DNA from: CAZSNT01 sp964607765
Lineage (GTDB): Bacteria > Verrucomicrobiota > Lentisphaeria > Oligosphaerales > JABHEG01
Assembly (NCBI GenBank): GCA_964607765.1
Contig: CAZSNT010000125.1
Location: 1-31,267 of the forward strand
Direction of reading: 5' to 3'
DNA length: 31,267 nucleotides
The notes below the pieces were generated by a model. It had not been told where the DNA came from. It did not search any database and worked only from the letters and a program-made list of their open reading frames with translations. Shown here in pieces: positions 1 through 7,767 of the stretch. The translations under genes and the position numbers were made by a program. Position 1 is the stretch's first letter. The number at the start of each line of letters is the position of its first letter.

Positions 1-90
1 GCGGTTCCGCCAAAGCAGAATGCAGGCCAAAAACGTGTATAATGCTCAGCTCTCCCGAGCCGGGCTACGGGGGACGCGCGGATGCCTCAC

Positions 91-102
91 GTAACTGGTT
101 AC
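91..102. promoter_or_regulatory. LacI-family-like operator palindrome
   Basis: GTAAC-TG-GTTAC is a 12-bp inverted repeat with two perfect 5-bp arms. Its half-site resembles those of LacI/GalR-family operators of the GTAACC..GGTTAC type. It lies about 20 bp upstream of the putative -35 box and about 76 bp before the LacI-family gene at 178, so autoregulation of the locus is plausible. Binding is inferred; I saw no second full copy elsewhere in the window. Confidence 0.45.
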
Positions 103-121
103 TCAGCCACCGCGGTTTGGT

Positions 122-150
122 TTGACATCCCCTTCAGGCAGTACTAGGGT
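122..150 (+). promoter_or_regulatory. sigma70-like promoter for the regulator and first oxidoreductase
   Basis: A perfect TTGACA (122-127) is followed after exactly 17 bp by TAGGGT (145-150), which keeps the key T, A and final T of the -10 consensus. Transcription would start near 157, leaving a leader of about 20 nt before the GTG at 178. The weak -10 in GC-rich DNA is the main doubt. This would drive at least the LacI gene and the overlapping oxidoreductase. Confidence 0.5.
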
Positions 151-177
151 ACGTGAACAACCGATTGTTCAGCGAAG

Positions 178-1182
178 GTGAAGATGGCTGCACCCACACT
201 CAAGTCTGTTGCCGAGAAGGTGGCACTCTCGCCCTCGGTCGTGTCGCGCGTGTTGAGCGGGCGCATGGGCAATACTCGTGTGAGCGAGGTGAACGTGCGC
301 CGGATCCGGGAGGCGGCGGCCGAGCTGGGCTACGTGCCGAACCCGGTGGCGGCCAGCCTGCGCAGTGGCAAGGCCGCCAACATCGGTCTGATCCTGACGA
401 CCACTGCCAACCCCTTTTTCACCGACATGCTGCACACCTTTGAAGAGGTGGCCACTGCCAATGCGCACACGGTGCTGTTCAATGTCTCGCAGAACGAGGC
501 CGAGAAGGAACTGGCCTGCGTGCGGCGCATGCTCAGCTGCTATGTGGCGGGCGTCATCCTCAATCCGTGGACCGACGCGTCGCAGGCGTCGGTCCAGGAG
601 ACGTTGCGCAAGGAGGATATCGATACGCCGGTCGTGTTCATCAGCCAGACGTCCGAGATCGGCAACTATGTCCGCTGCGACTTGGTCGAGTCGTATGCGG
701 CGGCCACAAGGGGGTTGATTGGCCGAGGCTATAGGGAGATCGGTTACTGCGGTGGCGGCATAGGACCGCGTTCGCGGGCAACGGGGCTTTTCCGGGTCCT
801 GAGGGAGCAGGGCCTTCCAGACCATCATCACATCCCTGTCAGAGGCCAACTGGGGGACGATGATTTCGGCAAAGCCTACCAGAGCACACTGCAATACCTC
901 GAGAGCGGTCAGGCTTTGGCTGAGGCGTACGTGGTCAACAGCGATCTGATGGCCCAGGGCGTGTTCCGGGCCTTGACCGAAAAGGGACTGCGGGTACCGG
1001 ACGACGTGGCGCTGGTGACCACAGACAATTCGATCCTGGCGAAGACCAACAGCGTCCCGCTCACCAGTATCGCCTACCCCTCGGAAGAGATTGCACGGCT
1101 CGCGATCGAGGCCGTGCTTGCGAACCGTGAAATCCAAAAGACCCTGATTGCGCCGGTCGTCTGGCGCGGGAGTACGAGATGA
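178..1182 (+). CDS. LacI/GalR-family transcriptional regulator
   Basis: This is a 334-residue protein of typical LacI-family length. Residues about 5-27 form the helix-turn-helix (TLKSVAEKVALSPSVVSRVL), followed by the hinge-helix region ending NPVAASLRSGK. From about residue 63 (IGLIL) the periplasmic-binding-protein-like effector domain begins, containing NPFFTDMLHTFEE and ending with the usual YPSEEIARLAIE segment. The GTG at 178 is taken as the start; the ATG at 184 is an equal alternative, because no clear Shine-Dalgarno separates them. The stop overlaps the next start as ATGA, so regulator and oxidoreductase 1 are almost certainly co-transcribed. The effector is probably a sugar released by the locus enzymes (inference). 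Confidence 0.93.
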   Translation: MKMAAPTLKSVAEKVALSPSVVSRVLSGRMGNTRVSEVNVRRIREAAAELGYVPNPVAASLRSGKAANIGLILTTTANPFFTDMLHTFEEVATANAHTVLFNVSQNEAEKELACVRRMLSCYVAGVILNPWTDASQASVQETLRKEDIDTPVVFISQTSEIGNYVRCDLVESYAAATRGLIGRGYREIGYCGGGIGPRSRATGLFRVLREQGLPDHHHIPVRGQLGDDDFGKAYQSTLQYLESGQALAEAYVVNSDLMAQGVFRALTEKGLRVPDDVALVTTDNSILAKTNSVPLTSIAYPSEEIARLAIEAVLANREIQKTLIAPVVWRGSTR

Positions 1183-3971
1183 AGAGAACAGGGAGGATCT
1201 GTCTGATGGCTGCGGCATTGGTCTGCAACGGGAGTCTCGGGCGTGAGTTCTTCAAGTTCGCCAAACAGCAGCGGGCGGAAGCAAAGATGGTCGTTGACGG
1301 CTTCCTCTACGTGGACACGGAGGACTTCGACGACTACGGCGGCTGGCGCCTGGACACGCAGTTTGTGCACCTGATGGGGTCCGCCTTTCTCATGGCTACC
1401 GGCATAGGCGAGCCGGTGGAGGACGCCACGACGCTGATCGATGTGCCGAAGGCGGGTGACTACCATGTCTGGGTGCGATCGCGCAACTGGGTGAAAGACC
1501 ACTTCCCGGGACGGTTTCAGGTGCTGCTCAACAGCAAACCACTGACAGGCGAATTCGGCGTGGCCGAAACGGAGCGTTGGACGTGGGAACGGGGCGGCGC
1601 GGTCCCTCTCGAGCAGGGCAAGCTGAAGCTGGCCCTGCACGACCTGACCGGTTTCTACGGGCGCTGCGATGCGATCCTGCTGACCACCGATCCGGAATAC
1701 GTCCCCCCGGAAGACAAGGACGCGGTGTGTCGGGAGCGCGCGCGCCTGCAGGGGTTGTCGCTGGAACCGACGTTCGCGGGTGAGTTCGACGTGATCGTGG
1801 TGGGCGCGGGCTCGGCCGGGGTACCGGCGGCCATTGCCGCGGCGCGCAACGGTGCGAAGATCGCACTGATCCAGAACCGCCCGACGCTGGGCGGAAATTG
1901 CAGTAAGGAAGCTGGGGTCGGTGTCAACGGTGCGGGCGGGAACCACCCCGGCTGGCGTGAGTCCGGCATCATCGAGGAAGCCGGGTGGGTTCGCGCGACG
2001 CGGGAAGACATTCATTACAGCGGAGCATTCAAACAGCTTTGCGATGGCGAAGAGAATCTGACGCTGTTCCTGAACCAGCATGTTTTCGAGGCCGTCATGG
2101 ACGGCAAGGACCGGATCAAAGGGGTCCGATCCGTCAGCACCTTGACCGGGCTGATCACCGAGTACCGCGGCACCATGTTCATCGACTGCTCCGGGGACGG
2201 CTGGCTCGGGTACTACGCGGGTGCCGAGTTCCGGCAGGGCCGCGAGGCGAGCAGCGAATTCGACGAGAGCCTGGCGCCGAAGAAGGCGGACGGCATTACC
2301 ATGAGCGGTTGCATCATGGGCGATGACCTGGGATACATGACCGCATTCCGTGCGGAGAAGACAGACAAGCCGGTCGAGTTCGGGCGCCCGTTCTGGGTCA
2401 AAGAGATCGACGTCCTGGAGAGCCCGCACCGTACACTGAGAAGGAGGGTGCCCACCGTGGGGACGTGGTGGATGGAACACCCGGGGAGCATCGACGATGC
2501 CATGCAGGCCGAAGAGGCACGCGATGAACTGATCAAGGTGAGCCTGGCCTTCTGGGACTTCGTGAAGAACAAGAGCGACGTAGCGGACGAGGCCCGGAAC
2601 TACAAGCTCGTACGAATCCCGATCCTGGACGCGAAGCGCGAATCCCGTCGCCTGGTCGGGGACTACATCCTGACCCAGCACGACGCCCAGTCCGGGCGCA
2701 TGTTCCCCGACCGGATCGCCTACTCCGGTTGGAATCTCGACATTCATCACCCGGAGGGGATCTACTCCGGCAAGAAAGGCAGTTTCGACTTCATGATCCC
2801 CGTGCCGCTCAACTCCGTACCGTTCCGCTGCGTCTACTCGAAGAACATCGACAACTTGCTCATGGCGGGGCGTTGCGGGAGCTTCTCTCACGTGGCGCTC
2901 GGCACGGTACGGGTGCAGAGCACGCTGGCCACGATCGGGCAGGCGGCCGGGACGGCGGCCGCCATGTGCGTAGATCGCAACATCGACCCGCGCACGCTCG
3001 GACGAAAGTACATCGGCGACCTGCAGCAGGAGCTGCTCAAAGACGATCAGACGATCCCGGGGATCAGAAACGAGGATCCTGCGGACCTCGCACGCAACGC
3101 AACCGTCACCGCTACCAGCAGCCAGTCCAACCCCGAACACGCGGACGTCGTGATTACCAGGCAGATCCCCCTCAACATGACGCGCTCGGTCATGATTCCC
3201 GTTGAGGAAGGCAAGACCATCAAATCCGTGAGTCTCTACCTCAGGTCCAGGAACACCAAAGCCCAACACGTCAATGTTCTTCTCGCCGGCTTGAAGGCAT
3301 TCGGGGATTTCGACACGGCCGAGGCCGTTGCGGAGTATCACCTGGAGATCCCGGCGAAGAAGAAGGGCTGGCTGACCGTGCCCGTGAACGCGACCTTGCC
3401 GGAAGGCAGCCGTTTCCTGCAGGTCGCCCTGCCTCAGGTCCCCGACGTCAACTGGCCAACCATGGCAGCGCCACGCATACCCGGTGGACGCAGCTATGAG
3501 AGCACCGCCGTATCCGGCGAGTTCTACGCGGTGCGCACCGATCCGCCGACCTTCCCGCAGTCCGATCCACCAAGTTACGAGCCGAGGAACGTCATCAACG
3601 GCTGGACGCGACTGGCGGACAACGCGGCCAGCATGTGGCGCTCGGACCCCGCGCAGTCCTTGCCTCAGTGGATCGAGCTGGATTTCGGCAAACCCACGAG
3701 CTTCGATACCGTGCAACTTACCTTTGTGACCGATCCCAAAGGACAGCGCCCCAAACTGCCGTTCTCGGCGACCTGTGTCCGGGATTACGAGCTCGAGGCA
3801 CTCGTTGACGGCGAGTGGGTGCGCGTGATTCGGGAGCGCGGCAATTTCCAGCGCCACCGTGTCCATTCATTCGTTGCGAAGACCGCAACGAAACTGCGTC
3901 TGACGATCTCGGCCACGCACGGCGCCAAGTCGGCGTCGCTGTTTGAGATCCGCGTGTATGCCGAGGAGTAG
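1179..3971 (+). CDS. exported FAD-dependent oxidoreductase 1 with flanking beta-sandwich domains
   Basis: This 930-residue protein has a Sec-like N-terminus (MKRTGRICLMAAALVCNGS). Residues about 38-180 form a carbohydrate-binding-like beta-sandwich (YGGWRLDTQF...WVRSRNW). The FAD core follows, with the dinucleotide motif GAGSAG at 209-214, LGGN after it, the IDCSGDGWLGY segment, and the late LGTVRVQ...GQAAGTAAA signature of the FAD_oxidored (PF12831-like) family. Residues about 655-800 are an extra beta-rich domain. From about 800 there is a discoidin/F5-8-type-C-like domain (NVINGWTRL...SLPQWIELDFG...THGAKSASLFEIRVY). Paralogues start at 9508 and 13483. Those two have Tat signals; this one shows no twin arginine. 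The substrate is unknown; context points to a sulfated glycan. Confidence 0.85.
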   Translation: MKRTGRICLMAAALVCNGSLGREFFKFAKQQRAEAKMVVDGFLYVDTEDFDDYGGWRLDTQFVHLMGSAFLMATGIGEPVEDATTLIDVPKAGDYHVWVRSRNWVKDHFPGRFQVLLNSKPLTGEFGVAETERWTWERGGAVPLEQGKLKLALHDLTGFYGRCDAILLTTDPEYVPPEDKDAVCRERARLQGLSLEPTFAGEFDVIVVGAGSAGVPAAIAAARNGAKIALIQNRPTLGGNCSKEAGVGVNGAGGNHPGWRESGIIEEAGWVRATREDIHYSGAFKQLCDGEENLTLFLNQHVFEAVMDGKDRIKGVRSVSTLTGLITEYRGTMFIDCSGDGWLGYYAGAEFRQGREASSEFDESLAPKKADGITMSGCIMGDDLGYMTAFRAEKTDKPVEFGRPFWVKEIDVLESPHRTLRRRVPTVGTWWMEHPGSIDDAMQAEEARDELIKVSLAFWDFVKNKSDVADEARNYKLVRIPILDAKRESRRLVGDYILTQHDAQSGRMFPDRIAYSGWNLDIHHPEGIYSGKKGSFDFMIPVPLNSVPFRCVYSKNIDNLLMAGRCGSFSHVALGTVRVQSTLATIGQAAGTAAAMCVDRNIDPRTLGRKYIGDLQQELLKDDQTIPGIRNEDPADLARNATVTATSSQSNPEHADVVITRQIPLNMTRSVMIPVEEGKTIKSVSLYLRSRNTKAQHVNVLLAGLKAFGDFDTAEAVAEYHLEIPAKKKGWLTVPVNATLPEGSRFLQVALPQVPDVNWPTMAAPRIPGGRSYESTAVSGEFYAVRTDPPTFPQSDPPSYEPRNVINGWTRLADNAASMWRSDPAQSLPQWIELDFGKPTSFDTVQLTFVTDPKGQRPKLPFSATCVRDYELEALVDGEWVRVIRERGNFQRHRVHSFVAKTATKLRLTISATHGAKSASLFEIRVYAEE

Positions 3972-3974
3972 CGA

Positions 3975-4002
3975 AGGACGAGGGCGAGGGGCGAGTAGCG
4001 GG
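3975..4002. repeat. four-unit heptamer array
   Basis: Four contiguous degenerate heptamers (AGGACGA, GGGCGAG, GGGCGAG, TAGCGGG) begin four bases after the oxidoreductase stop. The small inverted repeat CGGGAATCCCG (3999-4009) follows directly. No coding function is visible. Confidence 0.6.
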
Positions 4003-4021
4003 AATCCCGTTGCCCGGAACT

Positions 4022-4061
4022 CGACAGGAATCGACGGGAACCGACAGGCATCGACAATCCG
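4022..4061. repeat. four-unit decamer array, dispersed copy A
   Basis: Four 10-mers each begin with CGA: CGACAGGAAT, CGACGGGAAC, CGACAGGCAT, CGACAATCCG, followed by GGATGCG. A clearly related array with the same unit order lies at 27269-27308, again just before a sulfatase gene. Confidence 0.8.
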
Positions 4062-4077
4062 GGATGCGTGGGCTACG

Positions 4078-4105
4078 GCGAGTCGCAAGTCGCTGGTCGC
4101 GAGTC
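4078..4105. repeat. four-unit heptamer array GCGAGTC
   Basis: The units are GCGAGTC, GCAAGTC, GCTGGTC and GCGAGTC, in perfect register. The array lies 42 bp upstream of the sulfatase start. Its reverse complement, GACTCGC repeated four times, occurs inside that same gene at 5251-5278. Confidence 0.8.
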
Positions 4106-4147
4106 CAGAAAACACTCCGGAAAACCACAAACGGAAACAACGGTGAC

Positions 4148-5734
4148 ATGCAGAAAGCACTCACGACAACGTTGCTCGCAGCCGTGTTCCTCTCTTCAGC
4201 CGTGTTTGCGGCTGAGTCGCAGCGTCCAAACCTTCTCGTCCTGCTCTCCGACGATCAGCGCCCGGATACGCTGGGCTGCTACGCGCCAAACCGGCCGTTG
4301 CCCACGCCGAACTTCGACAAACTCGCGGCTGACGGGATTCGCTTCACCAACGGCTTTGTCACCACGCCGATCTGTGCTGTATCGCGGGCCTGCATCCTGA
4401 CCGGGCGATACTCCTGCAACACCGGCATGATGCGGTTCCGGTCCGTGATAGCCGGGGACGTGTTCGAGAACAGCTACAACATGCTGCTGCAGAAGGCCGG
4501 CTATTACACGGGACAGCTCGGCAAGTATGGCGTGCGCGCCTCGAAGGAGACGATTGCGCGCTACGACTTCTTCGACGGCAGCCAGGACCAGGGCCCGGCG
4601 TTCCGCGAGTACAAGGGCAAGACACTGCACGACAGTGAGTGGCTCACACAGCGCACGTCGGACTTTCTCGACAGCGTGCCGGAAGGCAAGCCGTTCTGCC
4701 TGCAGGTCAACTACAAGGCGCCGCACGCCTCGGCAAAGCCCGCACCCGAGGACGATCACCTGCTGGACGACTACGCGTTCCCGCGTCACCCGCTCGATAA
4801 CGCCGAGGAAGCCGCGAAGATCCCCGAACTCGTCCGCGGCAGCTTCCTCGATGTCTGCTATCGGCGTGCATTCAATGACAAGACAGGCGACCACAACCCG
4901 TTCTGCCGGCAATACTACGAGAAGATCGCGAGCATGGAACGTTCGGTCGGCGACATCCGCAGAATGCTCGCCGAGCGCGGGCTGGCCGACAACACGGTCA
5001 TCATCTTCCTCTCCGACCACGGCGCGCATTGGGGCGACAAACACCTCTACGGCAAGTGGTCGCCCTACGAGCCGAGCCTCAAGATCCCGTTCATCGTCTA
5101 CGATCCGCGACCCGGCGGGCAGAAAGGCGTGGTCCGCGACGACATGGTCCTGAACATCGATGTCGCCCCGACCCTCCTCGACCTCGCCGGCGTCGATATC
5201 CCCGACGTCATGGACGGCCGCAGCCTGGTGCCGTTGATCTCGGGGAACAGGACTCGCGACTCGCGACTCGTGACTCGCGGGTGGCGCACGCACTTCTACT
5301 TCGAGCACTACCACTCCGGCGCAAAGGGCAAGTACATCGCGCGCAACGAGGGTATTCGCACAGTGGAGGCTAAGTACCTCCGCTGGATCGATCCGCCGGA
5401 GCCGATCGAGGAGTCCTACGACCTGCTCACGGACCCGATGGAGACGAGGAACCTGCTGAACGCCCCGGAACAGTGGGACCGGGTCAGGGAGCTGCGCGTG
5501 CAGTTCAGCGAGTGGCGCGCCGCCCATCCCGTGAACTTCGCACATGATCCGTACGGCAAGCAAGCCACGTTCAACGCACCCAAGATCGACTGGGCCAAAT
5601 TCAAGAAGGCCAAACCCAATGAATACGCCAAGATCGCCAAACAGGTGAAGCGGCTCGGTGTCACCTGGGAACAGGCCATGGCCGACTGGGAGACGCGCGC
5701 CGCCATTTGGAGGGCGACTGGGTATTACTACTGA
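4148..5734 (+). CDS. exported sulfatase (CxVSR variant)
   Basis: This 528-residue S1-type sulfatase hydrolyses sulfate esters, probably on a glycan outside the cytoplasm. The ATG at 4148 was chosen because a clean signal peptide follows it (MQKALTTTLLAAVFLSSAVFA). LLSDDQRPD carries the metal-binding aspartates D35/D36. The formylglycine motif is C76-A-V-S-R80, with ACILTGR after it; the usual Pro/Ala at the third position is Val. D290-H291 (FLSDHGAHWGDK) supplies further metal ligands. The frame stays open upstream through the decamer and heptamer arrays, but that is best read as leader. At residues about 369-377 a heptamer array is translated as TRDSRLVTR within a loop. The GH127-like gene follows 11 bases after the stop. 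Confidence 0.92.
   Translation: MQKALTTTLLAAVFLSSAVFAAESQRPNLLVLLSDDQRPDTLGCYAPNRPLPTPNFDKLAADGIRFTNGFVTTPICAVSRACILTGRYSCNTGMMRFRSVIAGDVFENSYNMLLQKAGYYTGQLGKYGVRASKETIARYDFFDGSQDQGPAFREYKGKTLHDSEWLTQRTSDFLDSVPEGKPFCLQVNYKAPHASAKPAPEDDHLLDDYAFPRHPLDNAEEAAKIPELVRGSFLDVCYRRAFNDKTGDHNPFCRQYYEKIASMERSVGDIRRMLAERGLADNTVIIFLSDHGAHWGDKHLYGKWSPYEPSLKIPFIVYDPRPGGQKGVVRDDMVLNIDVAPTLLDLAGVDIPDVMDGRSLVPLISGNRTRDSRLVTRGWRTHFYFEHYHSGAKGKYIARNEGIRTVEAKYLRWIDPPEPIEESYDLLTDPMETRNLLNAPEQWDRVRELRVQFSEWRAAHPVNFAHDPYGKQATFNAPKIDWAKFKKAKPNEYAKIAKQVKRLGVTWEQAMADWETRAAIWRATGYYY
5251..5278. repeat. four-unit heptamer array inside a sulfatase gene
   Basis: GACTCGC, GACTCGC, GACTCGT and GACTCGC lie in the coding sequence and are read as part of ...SGNRTRDSRLVTRGW.... 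The unit is the exact reverse complement of the GCGAGTC unit in the leader of the same gene. Confidence 0.9.
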
Positions 5735-5738
5735 GGAG
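5733..5738 (+). promoter_or_regulatory. Shine-Dalgarno deciding the GTG start at 5746
   Basis: GAGGAG overlaps the preceding sulfatase stop codon (TGA, 5732-5734) and lies 7 nt before GTG 5746. This favours a GTG start over the upstream in-frame ATG at 5707, which would overlap the sulfatase. The arrangement suggests translational coupling. Confidence 0.7.
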
Positions 5739-5745
5739 TGATCGA

Positions 5746-7497
5746 GTGGAACATATTGCGCTGGACAAACTGATCATGCAGGGCGAGTTGGCGATGCGCG
5801 CCAACTTGAACTTCACGCGCCTCGAAGGCGAGAAGTACTGGCCCGAGACGATCTTCGAGATGGACCAGCACGCCTGGCCGGGCGACTGGGAAGGGCGCAC
5901 CATGCTGGCGCTGACCATGCACGCCCAGGCAACCGGCCGAACCCCGGCATTCCTGGACCAGATTCTCGACGGCCTGCCGCAACGCATCAACGAAAAGGGC
6001 TATGTCGGCCCGGTCCATCCCGACGGCGTGACGCATGAGCAGGGCATGTCCGGGCATAGCTGGATGATCCGGGCACTGACCGAATACTACAGCTGGAAGA
6101 AGGACTCCGACCCGGAACAGGCGCAGAAGGCGATGCGCGCCCTGAAGAGCATTGTCTCCGGGTTCTACATCCCGCAGGCCGACAACTACGCGCACTACCC
6201 GATCAAGGAGCCGGAGCGCTACGAGGATCCGCGCTGGATTCTCTCGCACAAGCAATCCAAGACCAAGACGCATGCCGGCACGTCGGACTGCGGCTGTGCC
6301 TTCATCGCCTTGGACGGCGCCACCGCCGCCTACGAACTGCTGCGCGACGAGGCGCTCGTGCCGTTAATCGAGAACATGATCGCGTCCTATGCGACGTTGC
6401 CGCGCGAGCAGTTGCACGTGCAGACACACGCCACGCTCTCGGGGGTCCGCGGCATCCTGCGCTACCACCGCCTCACCGGCCGGCAGGAGTTGCTGGAGCT
6501 GGCGGTGCAGACGTTCGTGCTCTACAAGACCAAGGCCTGGACGGATCACTACGCGAACTACAACTGGTTCGGGTTGCCGCGCTGGACCGAGCCGTGCGCG
6601 GTGATCGACTCGTTCATCGTCGCCCAGGAGCTGTGGGAAGCCACGGGACACGAAGGATACCTGAGCGACGCCCACCACATTCTCTACAACGCCATCGCCC
6701 ACGCGGAGCGCGCCAGCGGCAGCTTCGGCACCGACCAGTGCGTCGGGGCCAGGATCAAGCAGCGCAAAGAGGTCTCGGACGGGACCCCGTGGGAGGACGC
6801 CGACCAGCCGATCCTCTTCGCCAGGGCCCTGACCTACGACGTGTTCTGGTGCTGCAACATGCGCGGTGGCGACGGGTTGTCGCGCGCGGCCATGTATTCG
6901 TTCTACACCGAGGGCGACAGTGTGACGCTTCCCTACTACCACAGCTGTGACGCCGAGCTGCAGCTCGATAGCGGCACGCTTAAGCTGCGCGGAAAGGCCG
7001 ACTACCCGTTCAGCGGCACCGTGAGCCTCCGCGTCCAGCAGAGCCCGACGGTCCCCGTGACGTTCCGGTTCTTCGCGCCCGGCGCGTGGACCTCCGGCGC
7101 GGCGTCGAAGCTGCTCCTGAACGGAGCGGAGATCGCGACCACGTTCGAGAACGGGTTCGTCTGCGCCAGCGTGGCGTTGAACGCGGGCGACGAGCTGACC
7201 TTCGAGTCGGAGATGACGTTCTACACCTTCGACCGTCACGAGTGCGTGAACAGCCCGCAGGACTACTTCTCGTTCCGTCACGGTCCCATGATGCTCGGCG
7301 TCAAGTCCGTGCTCGAGAGCGCGGAAGACGAACCCGTGGCGGTCGGCATTCCGCGCGACGTCGAAGTCAGATACGTCGGGCGTGGTCGCTACGAAGCGGA
7401 CGGCCACCTGCTCCAGCCGATGTGGGGCAAAGAGAACCTGATCGAGCCGCTGGATGTGTTCCAGGTGCTCTTTGCCGACGGAACTGGGAAGCCATGA
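5746..7497 (+). CDS. GH127-like beta-L-arabinofuranosidase (DUF1680 type), cytoplasmic
   Basis: This is a 583-residue protein without a signal peptide. The first two-thirds look like an (alpha/alpha)6 barrel (HAWPGDWEGRTMLALTMHA, GHSWMIRALTEYY, GVRGILRYHRLTG); the remainder is beta-sandwich. The diagnostic zinc-thiolate site is visible: E282-P-C284 (WTEPC) and C369-C370 (FWCCNMRGG). This parallels the Glu/Cys plus Cys-Cys set of the Bifidobacterium enzyme HypBA1, where one of the paired cysteines is the nucleophile. It probably trims L-arabinofuranosyl or a related terminal residue from imported oligosaccharides. The exact sugar is uncertain because GH127 and its relatives GH137, GH142 and GH146 share this fold. 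Its stop overlaps the next short ORF as ATGA. Confidence 0.8.
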   Translation: MEHIALDKLIMQGELAMRANLNFTRLEGEKYWPETIFEMDQHAWPGDWEGRTMLALTMHAQATGRTPAFLDQILDGLPQRINEKGYVGPVHPDGVTHEQGMSGHSWMIRALTEYYSWKKDSDPEQAQKAMRALKSIVSGFYIPQADNYAHYPIKEPERYEDPRWILSHKQSKTKTHAGTSDCGCAFIALDGATAAYELLRDEALVPLIENMIASYATLPREQLHVQTHATLSGVRGILRYHRLTGRQELLELAVQTFVLYKTKAWTDHYANYNWFGLPRWTEPCAVIDSFIVAQELWEATGHEGYLSDAHHILYNAIAHAERASGSFGTDQCVGARIKQRKEVSDGTPWEDADQPILFARALTYDVFWCCNMRGGDGLSRAAMYSFYTEGDSVTLPYYHSCDAELQLDSGTLKLRGKADYPFSGTVSLRVQQSPTVPVTFRFFAPGAWTSGAASKLLLNGAEIATTFENGFVCASVALNAGDELTFESEMTFYTFDRHECVNSPQDYFSFRHGPMMLGVKSVLESAEDEPVAVGIPRDVEVRYVGRGRYEADGHLLQPMWGKENLIEPLDVFQVLFADGTGKP

Positions 7498-7667
7498 CGA
7501 TGAACCGAAGGCTCTTGGCCACGATCGTCTGTGGGCTCGCCCTGTGCGCAGCTGCGGATAGAGGACCAGCGACCAGCGACTGCCGACCAGCGGATTCCGG
7601 GCAACCCACTCCGCGCGTCGCTTGTCGCGAGTCGCGAGTCCTGAACGAGACCAAGACAGAGGACTAG
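7494..7667 (+). pseudogene. orphan signal-peptide ORF running into repeats
   Basis: This 57-codon ORF starts on an ATGA overlap with the GH127-like gene. It begins with a convincing export signal (MTMNRRLLATIVCGLALCAAA) but then reads straight into the heptamer repeat region (DRGPATSDCRPADSGQPTP...). No sulfatase or other domain follows. It looks like the surviving 5' end of an exported enzyme whose body was lost. It could instead be a chance ORF or a tiny secreted peptide. It stops inside the second 98-bp repeat copy. Confidence 0.4.
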
Positions 7668-7759
7668 CGACCAGCGACTTCCGACTTGCGGATTCCGGAC
7701 AGCCCGACCCCCGCGTCGTTTGTCGCGAGTCGCGAGTCCTGAAACAACCACCAAAGAGA
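7564..7759. repeat. tandem 98-bp repeat built of heptamers
   Basis: Two head-to-tail copies (7564-7661 and 7662-7759) are each 98 bp, which is 14 x 7. Each opens with GACCAGC-type heptamers and contains a run of GTC-ending heptamers closing in GCGAGTC-GCGAGTC (7613-7640 and 7711-7738). They then diverge somewhat. The second copy ends 8 bp before the next sulfatase start and supplies its purine-rich GAGAG leader. Confidence 0.85.
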
Positions 7760-7767
7760 GAACGGCA

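Noticed and set aside
38..43. Perfect TATAAT as a promoter
   Set aside because: No -35-like hexamer at 16-18 bp spacing (15-20 reads GCAGAA), so it is not called on its own.
1074..3866. 930-residue open frame on the minus strand
   Set aside because: It lies wholly antisense to oxidoreductase 1 and the end of the LacI gene; its composition is that of a GC-rich shadow frame with no recognisable domain.
4010..4147. 46-codon N-terminal extension of the sulfatase at 4148
   Set aside because: The extension encodes only decamer and heptamer repeats, and a proper signal peptide starts at 4148.
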